Source: Arthrobacter_D sp015752045
Lineage (GTDB): Bacteria; Actinomycetota; Actinomycetes; Actinomycetales; Micrococcaceae
DNA length: 64,000 nt
Direction of reading: 5' to 3'
Assembly (NCBI RefSeq): GCF_015752045.1
Contig: NZ_JADOUS010000001.1
Location: 186,001-250,000 of the forward strand
The notes under the pieces were generated by a model that worked only from the letters and a program-made list of their open reading frames with translations, was not told the DNA's origin and ran no database searches. The position numbers and the translations under genes were made by a program. Below, piece by piece: positions 15,532-23,865 of this stretch (the first letter of the stretch is position 1; each line of letters begins with the position of its first letter).

Positions 15532-16194
15532 TCAGCTCCCCCGGGCGTTCAGGGCCACCATGAGCAGTACGTGCGTTCCACGGTCGGGGGTGCTCGAGAT
15601 CGAGAGGGTGCCCCCGCAGAGTTCGGCGTGGCGCCGCATCGCCGTCAAGCCGGGGCAGGACGGTAGGTCGGCGAACCCGGAGCCGTCGTCGCTGATTCTC
15701 ATCTCGAGGCGATCCCGAAGGACCCGCAGCGTGATGACGATGGAGTCCGCCGCGGCATGACAGAGTGCGTTGGACAGGCCCTCGCGCAGGACTCCCCGCG
15801 CATGCTCAGCCACCCCGGGGGGGACGGCGGCGTCGAGGGGCCCGGAGAGGTGCAGCTCGGGCTGAAGGGCGTGCCCCTGGGCTGTGGTCGCGACGAGGGC
15901 CACGATGCCGGCGCTGAAGGTCGGCGCGACCTGTGGGACCAGCCGGAGGGAGTAGATCGTGTCGCGCAGCTCCTTGATCGTGGCATCCAGATCGGCGGTC
16001 ACGAGACCGATGCGTTCCAGTGCTTCACGGTCCGAGAGATGTCTGCGGAGGCCCTGGATGCGCAGGCCCGCCGCGAACAGGCGCTGAATGACCTGATCGT
16101 GCTGCTGGACGAAGTACTCGGGCACGACATCACTATCGGAGTACACCGAGGCGACATGGGATGAGGAAGGCCGTGAATCGACGACGGACGACAT
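15532..16194 (-). CDS. DosS/DevS-like sensor kinase lacking GAF domains
   Basis: The 220-residue protein is a HisKA_3-type dimerisation helix plus ATPase domain. The phosphoacceptor is His32 in QQHDQVIQRLFAAGLRIQG, close to the H-box of the DosS/DosT hypoxia kinases. The ATPase has the N-box (REGLSNALCHAAADS), G1 (SDDGSGFAD) and G2 (GGTLSISSTPDRGT). Unlike DosS it has no haem-GAF domains and no response regulator beside it. The ATG at 16194 has AAGGAG seven bases upstream. It may act as an orphan kinase feeding a NarL/DosR-type regulator elsewhere. Convergent with the GAF-ANTAR pair. Confidence 0.82.
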   Translation of the reverse strand: MSSVVDSRPSSSHVASVYSDSDVVPEYFVQQHDQVIQRLFAAGLRIQGLRRHLSDREALERIGLVTADLDATIKELRDTIYSLRLVPQVAPTFSAGIVALVATTAQGHALQPELHLSGPLDAAVPPGVAEHARGVLREGLSNALCHAAADSIVITLRVLRDRLEMRISDDGSGFADLPSCPGLTAMRRHAELCGGTLSISSTPDRGTHVLLMVALNARGS

Positions 16195-16380
16195 GATGCG
16201 ACTCCTTGGCGGCAAAGAAATAAGGGCGCCACCAGGGTCCGGGGTGTCTGCTACAAGCCTCCGCCATACCCCTCCTGACGTCAATGATTATGCGCCCCGG
16301 CGGTGTCTCGATTTTGTCGTGAGATCGGAGTACGTCACGTCGGAAAGACCATTAGCGGAAGGCTGGCGATGACATGGACC

Positions 16381-17295
16381 TCACTCCTGGTGGGGAGTCC
16401 GGCATCCGTCGTCGATCCCGTGCCCCGCGTCCGTCGGGTATTCCGTGAAGAGCGCGTCCCCAACCGTGGACTCGACCGGCGGTGGCAGGGTGGTGACGAG
16501 CGTGGGGCAGGGCAGGTGCGAAAGCAGGGTGCGCGTCACGGAGCCGAGCTTCGCCCCGGCCTTGGCGCCCTCGCCATGGCGGCCGATCACCAGCAACACG
16601 GCGTCACGGCTGTGCCGCATCAGGGCATGGACAGGGCTGCGCAGCACGTCCACGATCCAGCTCACGGACAGGTGGGGGTAGTCGGCTCGCAGCGTCGTGA
16701 GCGATGCGGAAGCACCATTCATCAGTGTCCTGGACTCCGCCGATCCTGATTTGAGCGCCATGATCACCCGCAGGGCCGCACCGAGCCGCTCGGCCTCGGC
16801 AGCCGCACAGGTCAGTGCCATGAAGGACTGCGCCGATCCGTCGACCCCGACCACCACGTGACCCTTGGCGGTCCTCTGATGGATACCGACCCCCCGCGAG
16901 CCGGGCGGCACGACCAGGACCGGGGCGAGAGACGCCGAGACGACCCCCAGGACCACCGGATCCTGAACCCCGTCAGGGGCGAGAGCAACCCGGTTCGCGC
17001 CGACCACGAGCAGCGACGCGTTCGATGACAATCCGATCAGCGCCTGGGTCAGGTTGCCGCGGTACAGCCGGAGATCCACCTGCAGCGTCGGGAATCCGGA
17101 GGACAGCCGGGACGCTTCACTTCGCAGCAGCGAGCTGCCTGCGCGGACGACATCGGCGTCGCAGGCCTCGAGAGGCAGTGAGCCGGCAGGAGCGACACTA
17201 TGGACCAGCGTCACTGGAACACCCGCGGCCAGGGCCCGCCAGGCAGCCCATTGAAGGCAGGAGTACTCGGACAGCGGTGCGCGCACTGCGACCAT
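16381..17295 (-). CDS. Tandem universal stress protein with degenerate first domain
   Basis: The 304-residue protein has two USP domains. Domain 2 (about 165-290) has the full ATP-binding pattern G-2x-G-9x-GS in IGRHGEGAKAGAKLGS and begins HVVVGVDGSAQSFMAL. Domain 1 (1-150) has the fold segments (MVAVRAPLSEYSCLQWAAW) but lacks the GxxG loop (VGANRVALAPDGV). The family responds to hypoxia, starvation and respiration block. The start at 17295 is a best guess; a GTG at 17358 is also possible. Its neighbours (DosS-like kinase, DosR-like box) support a hypoxia role. Confidence 0.82.
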   Translation of the reverse strand: MVAVRAPLSEYSCLQWAAWRALAAGVPVTLVHSVAPAGSLPLEACDADVVRAGSSLLRSEASRLSSGFPTLQVDLRLYRGNLTQALIGLSSNASLLVVGANRVALAPDGVQDPVVLGVVSASLAPVLVVPPGSRGVGIHQRTAKGHVVVGVDGSAQSFMALTCAAAEAERLGAALRVIMALKSGSAESRTLMNGASASLTTLRADYPHLSVSWIVDVLRSPVHALMRHSRDAVLLVIGRHGEGAKAGAKLGSVTRTLLSHLPCPTLVTTLPPPVESTVGDALFTEYPTDAGHGIDDGCRTPHQE

Positions 17296-17843
17296 GGCCC
17301 CCCGTTGATCGGTATGCGGCGGCAGGACCCGATCAGAGGCACGGGGATCAGTCAGCACGACGACCCGCCGAACCCGCCCTGGGAAACGGCCGGCACCCCT
17401 GCAGGTACAGGACCACCGTGACACCGACGCAAGCCCACCGGGTCCCGCCCCCTGAAGGGGCGCAGGACCCGGACCGGTTCGCGGTCGCGCAGGTATGCGA
17501 CGCACGATGGTCCGGGATTGTTCGGAGCGCCATCTGGTGGCTGCTGACCGGTGGTGCCGTGGTGAGCCCTCATCCGTGATGTCCCGCTCCTTGATATGTC
17601 CACGAAAGGAACTCCCCCACATCGCTGTGCTCTTGGGTCCCTCTGCGGCTTGGACGTTCATCACTGCTTCACGAGATGCAGGTCACCCATTGATTGTTGC
17701 CGGGAAGCACCATCCCCGTCAGGGCCTTTAGTCCCGGATTGGCCACCGCCCCCGGATTGGCGCGCAGCAAGCCCGGGCCGTCATGCTGGAAGCCGTGGAG
17801 CGGCACGATGTGACCGCTGTAAGCCCAAGAGTTCGGAGCGTCG
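17296..17843. other. 548-base region between divergent USP and MBL genes
   Basis: No complete gene is supported. It contains the DosR-like box (17719-17738), a tandem CCCGGATTGG pair (17733-17742 and 17751-17760, 18 bases apart), and a short frame from 17783 reading MLEAVERHDVTAV, which recalls a helix of AMP-forming acyl-CoA synthetases and may be a gene fossil. GGAG at 17834-17837 is the ribosome site of the MBL gene. Confidence 0.5.
17719..17738. promoter_or_regulatory. DosR/DevR-like box
   Basis: The core GGGCCTTTAGTCCC at 17722-17735 matches 13 of 14 positions of the mycobacterial DosR core GGGACTWWAGTCCC. It lies 106 bases upstream of the MBL-fold gene. A universal stress protein gene and a DosS-like kinase lie on its other side, the gene types a DosR regulon contains. 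Confidence 0.55.
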
Positions 17844-18719
17844 ATGGTGTCGAGGGATCATCCTGCAGACGGACCCGTTGCGAAACCGCTGCCCGCGCAG
17901 TGGATCCACGGGTCCGAGTCCTCCAGGCACAACACGGACCCCGACGTGCAGGTCTTTTGGTACGACGCCGACACCGTTGTGCTGCGGCAGAACAAGGCCG
18001 TCAACTACGAAGCACCCTTTGTGTTCCTCCTCTTCGGGGACGAGCGAGTGGTCCTGCTCGACACCGGCGCGACGGTCTCCCAGCAGTACTTCCCCTTGCG
18101 GGCAGTCGTCGACGATCTCATCGGGTCGTGGCTCGGCCGGCATCCGGAGGTCGGCCGCTCGTACGGACTACTGATCCTGCACACGCACTCGCACGGGGAC
18201 CACGTCGCCGGTGATGCCCAGTTCTCGAACCGAGCCCACACCACCCTCGTGCCGGCGGGCAGGGAGGCCGCCTGGCAGTACTTCGGGTTCTCCGACACCC
18301 CCGATGAACGGGGGGAGGTCGATCTTGGTGGACGGACCCTCGTCGTCCTCGCCACGCCGGGCCACGACGCGGCCGCTGTCACATTCCACGATCCCTGGAC
18401 CGGGATCCTCTTCACCGGCGACACGGTGTACCGGGGGCGCCTGTATATCGAGGACTGGACGGCCTTCTCGCGAAGCATCGATCGCCTCATCCGGTTCGGC
18501 GACACGCATCCGGTGACGCACGTGGTCGGATGCCACATCGAGATGACCACCACGCCGGGCGTGGACTACCCGGTGCGCACGACCTACCAGCCCGACGAGC
18601 CTCCCCTCGAGATGACGGTCGACCATCTCCACCTGGTGCGCTCCGCCCTGGACGCTGCAGGCCCGAAGCCGGTCCGGATGGTCTGCGACGATTTCATCCT
18701 CTGGCCGACGAACGCCTGA
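17844..18719 (+). CDS. MBL-fold metallohydrolase
   Basis: The 291-residue protein has the metallo-beta-lactamase metal motif HTHSHGDH, a later GHDAAAV, the bridging aspartate in FTGDTVYRG, and a final metal histidine region VVGCHIEM. The family hydrolyses thioesters, lactones, nucleic acids or acts as flavin-linked or sulphur-dioxygenase partners; the substrate is not clear here. GGAG lies seven bases before the ATG. A DosR-like box lies upstream, and the stop overlaps the first codon of the next reading frame (CTGA), so both are probably one transcript. Confidence 0.88.
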   Translation: MVSRDHPADGPVAKPLPAQWIHGSESSRHNTDPDVQVFWYDADTVVLRQNKAVNYEAPFVFLLFGDERVVLLDTGATVSQQYFPLRAVVDDLIGSWLGRHPEVGRSYGLLILHTHSHGDHVAGDAQFSNRAHTTLVPAGREAAWQYFGFSDTPDERGEVDLGGRTLVVLATPGHDAAAVTFHDPWTGILFTGDTVYRGRLYIEDWTAFSRSIDRLIRFGDTHPVTHVVGCHIEMTTTPGVDYPVRTTYQPDEPPLEMTVDHLHLVRSALDAAGPKPVRMVCDDFILWPTNA

Positions 18720-19357
18720 GGTCGGCCTCTTCCGGTTCTGTCCGGGGCGCACTGCTGGTCATCGTCCTCTCTTCGGCCGTCTTCACCGTCACCGCCGCCA
18801 CGTCCGGGATCCCGTACACGGAGTGGTTCGCCTCCGCTGCGAACGTCTGGCGCGCGGCCGTCCTGCCGCTGGCACGCGGTGCGATCGTCCTCATCGCCTT
18901 CCTCTGGTGGTCCCACTGGGACCATGTCTTCCACGACAAGGAACGGCTGCCGGTCCCGGCCATCCTCAGGATCGCCGCGGTCGCCTTCATCATCGGCATC
19001 AGCCTGCACCTCGTCTTCGTCGGCTGGTCCGACCTGCGCGTCGACCTCCTGATCCCGATCCTCGTCGCCGGAGTCCTGGTGGGGTTCTGCGCAGAGACGC
19101 TGTTCCGCGGCATCCTCCTCCGCGGAATGCGGGCCGACGGGCGCACCGAGGCGATAGTCGCGATCGGCACGTCGCTCGTCTTCGGACTCTTCCACCTGAC
19201 GAACATCATCACCGGCTCACCCGTACCCGCGGTCCTGAACCAGGTGCTCCTCGCGACGATGACCGGGGCCATCCTCTACGTCATCATCCCCCTCCTGGGC
19301 CTCGTCGTCCTCGTCACCGTCGGCATCAGGGACCGGCACACCCCCTCCCCCGCCTGA
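18716..19357 (+). CDS. CPBP-type membrane protein with no standard start and altered active site
   Basis: About 213 residues with six or seven hydrophobic segments. The region AETLFRGILLRGM with FGLFHLTNII matches the CPBP (Abi) intramembrane protease motifs, but the canonical EExxxR is AExxxR: the first glutamate is Ala. No ATG, GTG or TTG exists in frame between 18530 (inside the preceding gene) and about 19078. A CTG at 18716 overlaps the previous stop as CTGA, mimicking the ATGA/GTGA coupling seen elsewhere. Either CTG is used, or the start has been lost and the gene is decaying. Protease activity is doubtful. Confidence 0.6.
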   Translation: MRSASSGSVRGALLVIVLSSAVFTVTAATSGIPYTEWFASAANVWRAAVLPLARGAIVLIAFLWWSHWDHVFHDKERLPVPAILRIAAVAFIIGISLHLVFVGWSDLRVDLLIPILVAGVLVGFCAETLFRGILLRGMRADGRTEAIVAIGTSLVFGLFHLTNIITGSPVPAVLNQVLLATMTGAILYVIIPLLGLVVLVTVGIRDRHTPSPA

Positions 19358-19405
19358 GACCCCGCGCCCTCCCGTCCCGATCTGCACCACCTCCCCGCGT
19401 CGGCG

Positions 19406-19435
19406 TTTTCCCACAGATGCGCCACCTGCTAAGCT
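19406..19435 (+). promoter_or_regulatory. Candidate tRNA promoter
   Basis: TTTTCC at 19406-19411 and TAAGCT at 19430-19435 are separated by 18 bases, and the tRNA starts 38 bases further on. The -10 is reasonable and the -35 weak. Confidence 0.35.
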
Positions 19436-19472
19436 CGATGAGTCCCTAACGGGTACGGACGTCTCCGTATCT

Positions 19473-19545
19473 GCCTTCGTAGCTCAGGGGATAGAGCGTC
19501 TGCCTCCGGAGCAGAAGGTCGTAGGTTCGAATCCTATCGAGGGCA
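19473..19545 (+). tRNA. tRNA-Arg (anticodon CCG)
   Basis: A complete cloverleaf folds: acceptor GCCTTCG with CGAGGGC (one G-T pair), D arm GCTC/GAGC, anticodon stem TCTGC/GCAGA with loop CTCCGGA giving anticodon CCG, and T arm GTAGG-TTCGAAT-CCTAT. The discriminator base is A at 19545; CCA is not encoded. It reads CGG codons. It is followed at once by a strong terminator. Confidence 0.95.
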
Positions 19546-19550
19546 CATCC

Positions 19551-19587
19551 ACCGCCGTCGGCCATCAGGCCGGCGGCGGTTCTGTTT
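19551..19587 (+). terminator. Rho-independent terminator after tRNA-Arg
   Basis: ACCGCCGTCGGCC (19551-19563) pairs with GGCCGGCGGCGGT (19568-19580), 13 pairs with one G-T, loop ATCA, followed by TCTGTTTT. Confidence 0.85.
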
Positions 19588-19648
19588 TGGTAGGCTCCAC
19601 AGGACGCGGCCCGCGGGGCCCGCGCGAGCATCGACCGGCGGGGGGAAC

Positions 19649-20380
19649 GTGGGGACGACAGCCGGTCCACAGCGTGTCCCGGCCGCCCTGACCCTGATCG
19701 TCCTCCTCCTCGTGGTGCTCGCCGCCGCCTTCGTCGGTGACTTCTCCGCCGATCCCGTGATGAATCCGCCGGACGGCTCCCCCCAGCAGACGGAGTCACC
19801 CGCCCCGACCGGGACGGCCACGGCACCACCACTGCCCGACGGCGAGCGCATCGTCATCGATGGTGGCACCCTGGTCGCGGTCTTCCTCGTCCTCCTCATG
19901 CTCGCGCTGGCCCTCCTGACGCGGCTGCTCCTGCGTTTCCGCGGCCGGCAGGGACCCGAGGGCGATCCCCCGGGGCAGGCCGATCCGCAACACTCCGGCG
20001 CCGTCGCCCTGGCGTCCGTGGCCCTGCCGGACTGGGCGAAGGAGTCGCGTGCGGCGCTGGGGCGCGGCGGAGGCACCTCGGACACGATCATCCGGTGCTG
20101 GCTCGAGCTCGAGCGCGTCTGCGCCGAGGCGGGCGTCGGCCGCGCACCCACGCAGACGACGTCGGACTTCGCCTCCACCGTCGCGGGCACCCTCGATCTT
20201 CCTCCCCGTCCCCTGACCGCCCTCAACCAGCTGTATCAGCGCGCCCGCTTCGGGCAGACCGGCCGGGACCATGCCGGCGACCCCCTCGGCCCCGCCGACC
20301 GGGACGCGGCGGCGGCGAGCCTCGACGAACTGGCACGGTCCCTCGCCACACGCGCCCGGCAGCCGGAGGTCAGCCCGTGA
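19649..20380 (+). CDS. DUF4129 domain membrane protein
   Basis: The 243-residue protein has a signal-like N-terminal helix (ALTLIVLLLVVLAAAFVGD), a second helix (LVAVFLVLLMLALALLTRLL) and a cytoplasmic C-terminal DUF4129 domain (DTIIRCWLELERVCAEAGV, TLDLPPRPLTALNQLYQRAR). It heads a five-gene operon with MoxR and DUF58 genes. In many actinobacteria the same set includes a TgpA-type transglutaminase, absent here. Start GTG at 19649 has GGGGGGAA just upstream. Role in the complex is unknown. Confidence 0.82.
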   Translation: MGTTAGPQRVPAALTLIVLLLVVLAAAFVGDFSADPVMNPPDGSPQQTESPAPTGTATAPPLPDGERIVIDGGTLVAVFLVLLMLALALLTRLLLRFRGRQGPEGDPPGQADPQHSGAVALASVALPDWAKESRAALGRGGGTSDTIIRCWLELERVCAEAGVGRAPTQTTSDFASTVAGTLDLPPRPLTALNQLYQRARFGQTGRDHAGDPLGPADRDAAAASLDELARSLATRARQPEVSP

Positions 20381-20841
20381 AGCGGTCCGCGTGGGCCGTC
20401 ACGGCCGTGCTGGTCGGCCTCGCGCTCGGCGCCGTGTGGTTCTTCGGCCTCGATGCCCGCCACGCCGTCGTCCTCGCGGCGGCGGCGTGCGCCGCGGGCA
20501 TCGCGAACGGTGTCCTGGAGGCCGTGGACGTCCCCCGGATCGTCCTGCCGCGCCCACCCGAGCCGGAGCGCGGCCTCGCCGATCTGCAGGCGCTCGAATT
20601 CTCCCTCGCGTCGAAGGAGCCCGGGGCCCGCGCGCTCCTCGAGGCGCATACCCTGGCCCGCTCGGTGGCGGTGGCGCGGCCCGGAGCCCCCCGGAGCGAC
20701 GCGCTCGATACCTTCCTCGCAGGGGCTCGGCCACCGGCGCTGAACCACCGCGAACTCCAGGCCGTCGGCGCAGAACTGGAACGCATCCTCCTCGCCCCCC
20801 AGCCCGACCCGACACCGATCCATCGCCAGGAGGCCCCATGA
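20377..20841 (+). CDS. Small membrane protein of the MoxR/DUF58 operon
   Basis: The 154-residue protein has two N-terminal hydrophobic segments (AWAVTAVLVGLALGAVWFFG, AVVLAAAACAAGIANGVLE) and a soluble Arg/Glu/Ala-rich tail. I do not recognise a named domain. Its GTG start at 20377 overlaps the DUF4129 stop (GTGA), and its stop overlaps the MoxR start (ATGA), so it is translated with both and is probably part of the same membrane complex. Confidence 0.72.
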   Translation: MKRSAWAVTAVLVGLALGAVWFFGLDARHAVVLAAAACAAGIANGVLEAVDVPRIVLPRPPEPERGLADLQALEFSLASKEPGARALLEAHTLARSVAVARPGAPRSDALDTFLAGARPPALNHRELQAVGAELERILLAPQPDPTPIHRQEAP

Positions 20842-21878
20842 TCGAGCCCGACTCCCGCCCGCCGAGCGCCGCCGTGGACCCGGGCGCGGTGCCGACCGGC
20901 CCTGCAGACGGCACGGGCACGGGGTCCGTCGACGCCGCGCGCGTGGGACGCGAGGTCCTCGCCCGCGCAGGGACCGTCGTCGTCGGCGCCGAGGGGGCCC
21001 TGCGCCTGGCCCTCGCGGCCGTGCTCGCGGGAGGCCACGTCCTGTTCGAGGACCTGCCCGGCCTCGGGAAGACCCTCGCGGCCAAGACCCTCGCCCAGGC
21101 GTTGGGCCTCGACTTCCGGCGCCTGCAGTTCACTCCGGACCTCCTGCCCTCGGACGTGACCGGCTCGTCCATCTTCAATCCGGCCACGCGGGAGTTCGAG
21201 TTCAAGCCCGGCCCCATCTTCGCGGGCCTGTTCCTCGCCGACGAGATCAACCGGACGTCCCCCAAGACCCAGTCCGCGCTCCTCGAAGCCATGGCGGAGG
21301 CGCAGGTGTCCGCCGAGGGCATCACCCTGCCGCTCCGGCGGCCCTTCCATGTGTTCGCCACGTCCAACCCCATCGAGTTCGAGGGCACCTACCCGCTGCC
21401 GGAGGCGCAGCTGGACCGCTTCATGGTCCGCCTGCGCTTCGGTTACCCCGGCCCCGGCGGCGAACAGGACATCATCGCGCGGCGCATCACGCGTCGGCGG
21501 GACGAGACGCAGGTGGCGAGCGTGACCACGGCCGAGGGACTGCTGGACCTCCAGGCCGCCGTGGAGTCCGTGGGCGTGGACGACGACGTCATCGACTACG
21601 CGGTCCGGCTCACCGCCGCGACGCGGACCCATCCGGCGGTCGAGGTGGGCGCCTCCCCTCGCGGGTCACAGGCGCTGGTCCTGCTGGGCCGCGCCCTCGC
21701 GGTCCTCGACGGCCGCACCTTCGTGCTGCCCGAGGACGTGCAGGAGGGGGCCGAGGCCGTCCTCGCACACCGGCTGACGCTGACGCCGTCGTCCTGGGCG
21801 CAGGGCGTGGCGACGGAGAAGGTGGTGCGGGACGTGCTGGCCGAGGTTCCCACCCCGCCGACCGTGCCGCGTGGCTAG
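20838..21878 (+). CDS. MoxR-family AAA+ ATPase
   Basis: The 346-residue ATPase starts with a Pro/Asp/Gly-rich 35-residue tail, then the MoxR module: Walker A DLPGLGKTLAAKT, Walker B LFLADEINR, pre-sensor insertion GITLPLRRPFHVFATSNP, arginine region EAQLDRFMVRLRF, and lid VEVGASPRGSQALVLL. MoxR proteins act as chaperones that insert metals or assemble complexes with von Willebrand-type partners. The DUF58 gene starts inside its last codons (21871), the usual MoxR-DUF58 pairing. Confidence 0.92.
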   Translation: MIEPDSRPPSAAVDPGAVPTGPADGTGTGSVDAARVGREVLARAGTVVVGAEGALRLALAAVLAGGHVLFEDLPGLGKTLAAKTLAQALGLDFRRLQFTPDLLPSDVTGSSIFNPATREFEFKPGPIFAGLFLADEINRTSPKTQSALLEAMAEAQVSAEGITLPLRRPFHVFATSNPIEFEGTYPLPEAQLDRFMVRLRFGYPGPGGEQDIIARRITRRRDETQVASVTTAEGLLDLQAAVESVGVDDDVIDYAVRLTAATRTHPAVEVGASPRGSQALVLLGRALAVLDGRTFVLPEDVQEGAEAVLAHRLTLTPSSWAQGVATEKVVRDVLAEVPTPPTVPRG

Positions 21879-23262
21879 GGCCTCCGCGGCCGTCCGGTCG
21901 CCGGTCTGGGCGCTCGCCGTCATCGTCCTGCTCCTCTGCGTGGTGGCGGGCCTGGTCTCCGGCCGCCCGGACACCGTGGCTCTCGCCGCACCGTTCGCCT
22001 TCCTCGCGCTCGCCGGTCGCGCCGGGCCGGAGCCCGGGAAAGCGTGTGCCGCCGGCATCGCCCCGGACCGGCAGGGCGACGCCCGGGGACCGCGCCTGCG
22101 TCTGCTGCTCGCGCCGCGGGACACCGGCGGCGCCGCGGAGCCCGGGCGCCTGGTCATCACCACCCTGGCCGCCCCCGGCTGTCCCCCGGACGCCGTCGTC
22201 CTGCTGGCCGGCGAGGAGTGCCCGTTCCTGGTGGATGCGCCGCCCTCGGGGGAACGGGACGTCCTCGCCTACGGTGCCGCGGGCTTCACCGCCGACCTCG
22301 CCCGGCCGTCGGCGTTCGTCGCGGCACCGCCCGTGCGCGTGAGTATCCTGCCGCCGATCGGGGCGATGCTCGCCCGCCCGGTCTCCCGGCGGCTCGTGGG
22401 CCTCGCGGGAACGCATCGGTCAGGGCGGCCGGGCGACGGCGGTGAGCTGCGGTCCGTCGCTCCCCTGCAGCCCGGGGACCAGCTGCGGCGGATCGACTGG
22501 CGCGCAACGGCCCGCCGGTCTGCCGACCAGGACCGGCTCATGGTGCGGCGTACCTTCGCCGACGCCGAGGCCTCGATCTTCCTCGTCGTCGACCAGGCCC
22601 ACGACCTGCCGGCCTCGACGGCCGACTGGTTCGCCGCGGCTCCTCCGCGGCTGGCCGCCGGATCGCTGCACCTCGCGCGGACGGCCGCCGCGACGGTAGC
22701 GGCGTCCTACCTCGCCGTCGGTGACCGTGTGGGACTCGACGACCTGTCCGGCACGCGGCGCGCACTGCGCTCGGCTGCGGGTGCACGCCATCTGGAGCAG
22801 ATCCGGGTCCGGCTGGCCGGCACGGCCGTGGTGCCACGGCGACGGCGCCGCAGGGACCCCGTGCCGCCGCAGGGCGCCGTCGTCGTCGTGTTCTCCGCCT
22901 TCCTGGATGCGGAGCCGTCACGCCTGCTGCGCCTCTGGCACGCGCAGGGGCACGTGGTGGCCGGTGTCGACTGCATGCTGCCGCTGGACCGCACGGAGAC
23001 GACCACGGCGCAGGCCGAGGCCGTGCGGCTCACGCTCCTGCGGCGACTCCTGCTGCTCGAGGGCCTGCAGGTCGACGGCATCCCTGTGGTCGCCGGCATC
23101 TCCGCCGACCCTCGGCGCGCCCGAACCACCGCTGCGCCCACCCCGAGCCGCACGGACGACCTCGGAGCGCCCTGCGGACCGGACCTCGACACCGGGTTCC
23201 GACTGCTGGCGCGCCGGGCCGGACGACGTGCGGGCCAGGGGTCCGGCCGGGGTGCCCCGTGA
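21871..23262 (+). CDS. DUF58 domain protein
   Basis: The 463-residue protein has an N-terminal membrane hairpin (VWALAVIVLLLCVVAGLVSG, TVALAAPFAFLALAGR) and a long soluble part. The DUF58 signature is present as RSVAPLQPGDQLRRIDWRAT followed by ARRSADQDRLMVR, where the family has the R-x-I-x-W core, then a VWA-like region (ASIFLVVDQAHDL). It is the usual partner of MoxR. The GTG at 21871 lies inside the end of moxR, an 8-base overlap. Confidence 0.88.
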   Translation: MARASAAVRSPVWALAVIVLLLCVVAGLVSGRPDTVALAAPFAFLALAGRAGPEPGKACAAGIAPDRQGDARGPRLRLLLAPRDTGGAAEPGRLVITTLAAPGCPPDAVVLLAGEECPFLVDAPPSGERDVLAYGAAGFTADLARPSAFVAAPPVRVSILPPIGAMLARPVSRRLVGLAGTHRSGRPGDGGELRSVAPLQPGDQLRRIDWRATARRSADQDRLMVRRTFADAEASIFLVVDQAHDLPASTADWFAAAPPRLAAGSLHLARTAAATVAASYLAVGDRVGLDDLSGTRRALRSAAGARHLEQIRVRLAGTAVVPRRRRRRDPVPPQGAVVVVFSAFLDAEPSRLLRLWHAQGHVVAGVDCMLPLDRTETTTAQAEAVRLTLLRRLLLLEGLQVDGIPVVAGISADPRRARTTAAPTPSRTDDLGAPCGPDLDTGFRLLARRAGRRAGQGSGRGAP

Positions 23263-23813
23263 GGCCGCGGGGGCTCGCCCGGCCCGTCCGCTCCGCCGGC
23301 TCCCCGGCCGTCCCCGACCGACGCGGCCTCGTACCCCTGTGGGCGGTGCGCTGCGCGACCGCCCTGCTCGCCGTGCTCCTGGGCAGCATCGCGTGGAGCG
23401 ACTCGGCGTGGATCCTCCTGCCCGTTGTGGTGGCCGCGGGCGCGGCGGTGCTCCCCTCCGTCGGCGTGGTCTCCCTGTCCCTGCTGCTGCTCGTGGTCGC
23501 CTACGCGGTGAACGTGCCGGCCGGGTCCCCGTGGCTCCTCGTGTTCGTCGCCGGGCTGCATGCCGTCTTCATCCTCTACCTCCTGCTCCTGCACCTCCCG
23601 CTGCGGGGGTGGATCAGCGCTGCGGCGCTCCGTCAGCTCGCGGTGTCCTTCCTGCGCATCCAGGCCGGGGCGCAGCCCGTCGCCGTCCTCGCCCTGCTCG
23701 TGGGCCGGGCCGGGTCGAGCCTGGTCGCCGTGCTGGTCGGCGTGGTGGCCCTGATCGCCTGGGCGGTATGGCTCATCCGGCGGCCGGGTGACCTCCGCGG
23801 GGCGTCGGGCTAG
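23259..23813 (+). CDS. Integral membrane protein, last gene of MoxR operon
   Basis: The 184-residue protein has six to seven closely spaced hydrophobic segments (LWAVRCATALLAVLLGSIAW, VSLSLLLLVVAYAVNV, WLLVFVAGLHAVFILYLLLL, VLVGVVALIAWAVWLIRR). No named domain is recognised. Its GTG start overlaps the DUF58 stop (GTGA), so it belongs to the same operon. It may anchor or complete the MoxR/DUF58/DUF4129 membrane assembly. Confidence 0.78.
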   Translation: MRPRGLARPVRSAGSPAVPDRRGLVPLWAVRCATALLAVLLGSIAWSDSAWILLPVVVAAGAAVLPSVGVVSLSLLLLVVAYAVNVPAGSPWLLVFVAGLHAVFILYLLLLHLPLRGWISAAALRQLAVSFLRIQAGAQPVAVLALLVGRAGSSLVAVLVGVVALIAWAVWLIRRPGDLRGASG

Positions 23814-23865
23814 GAGGGCAGGAATCAGGACAGCTCCCGTCCGCTTTCCGCCGTACCGTTGACCC

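Noticed and set aside
19473..19545. tRNA-Arg as integration site of a mobile island on its left
   Set aside because: No integrase gene and no second copy of the tRNA 3' end recognised in the window; only the accessory gene content suggests an island.
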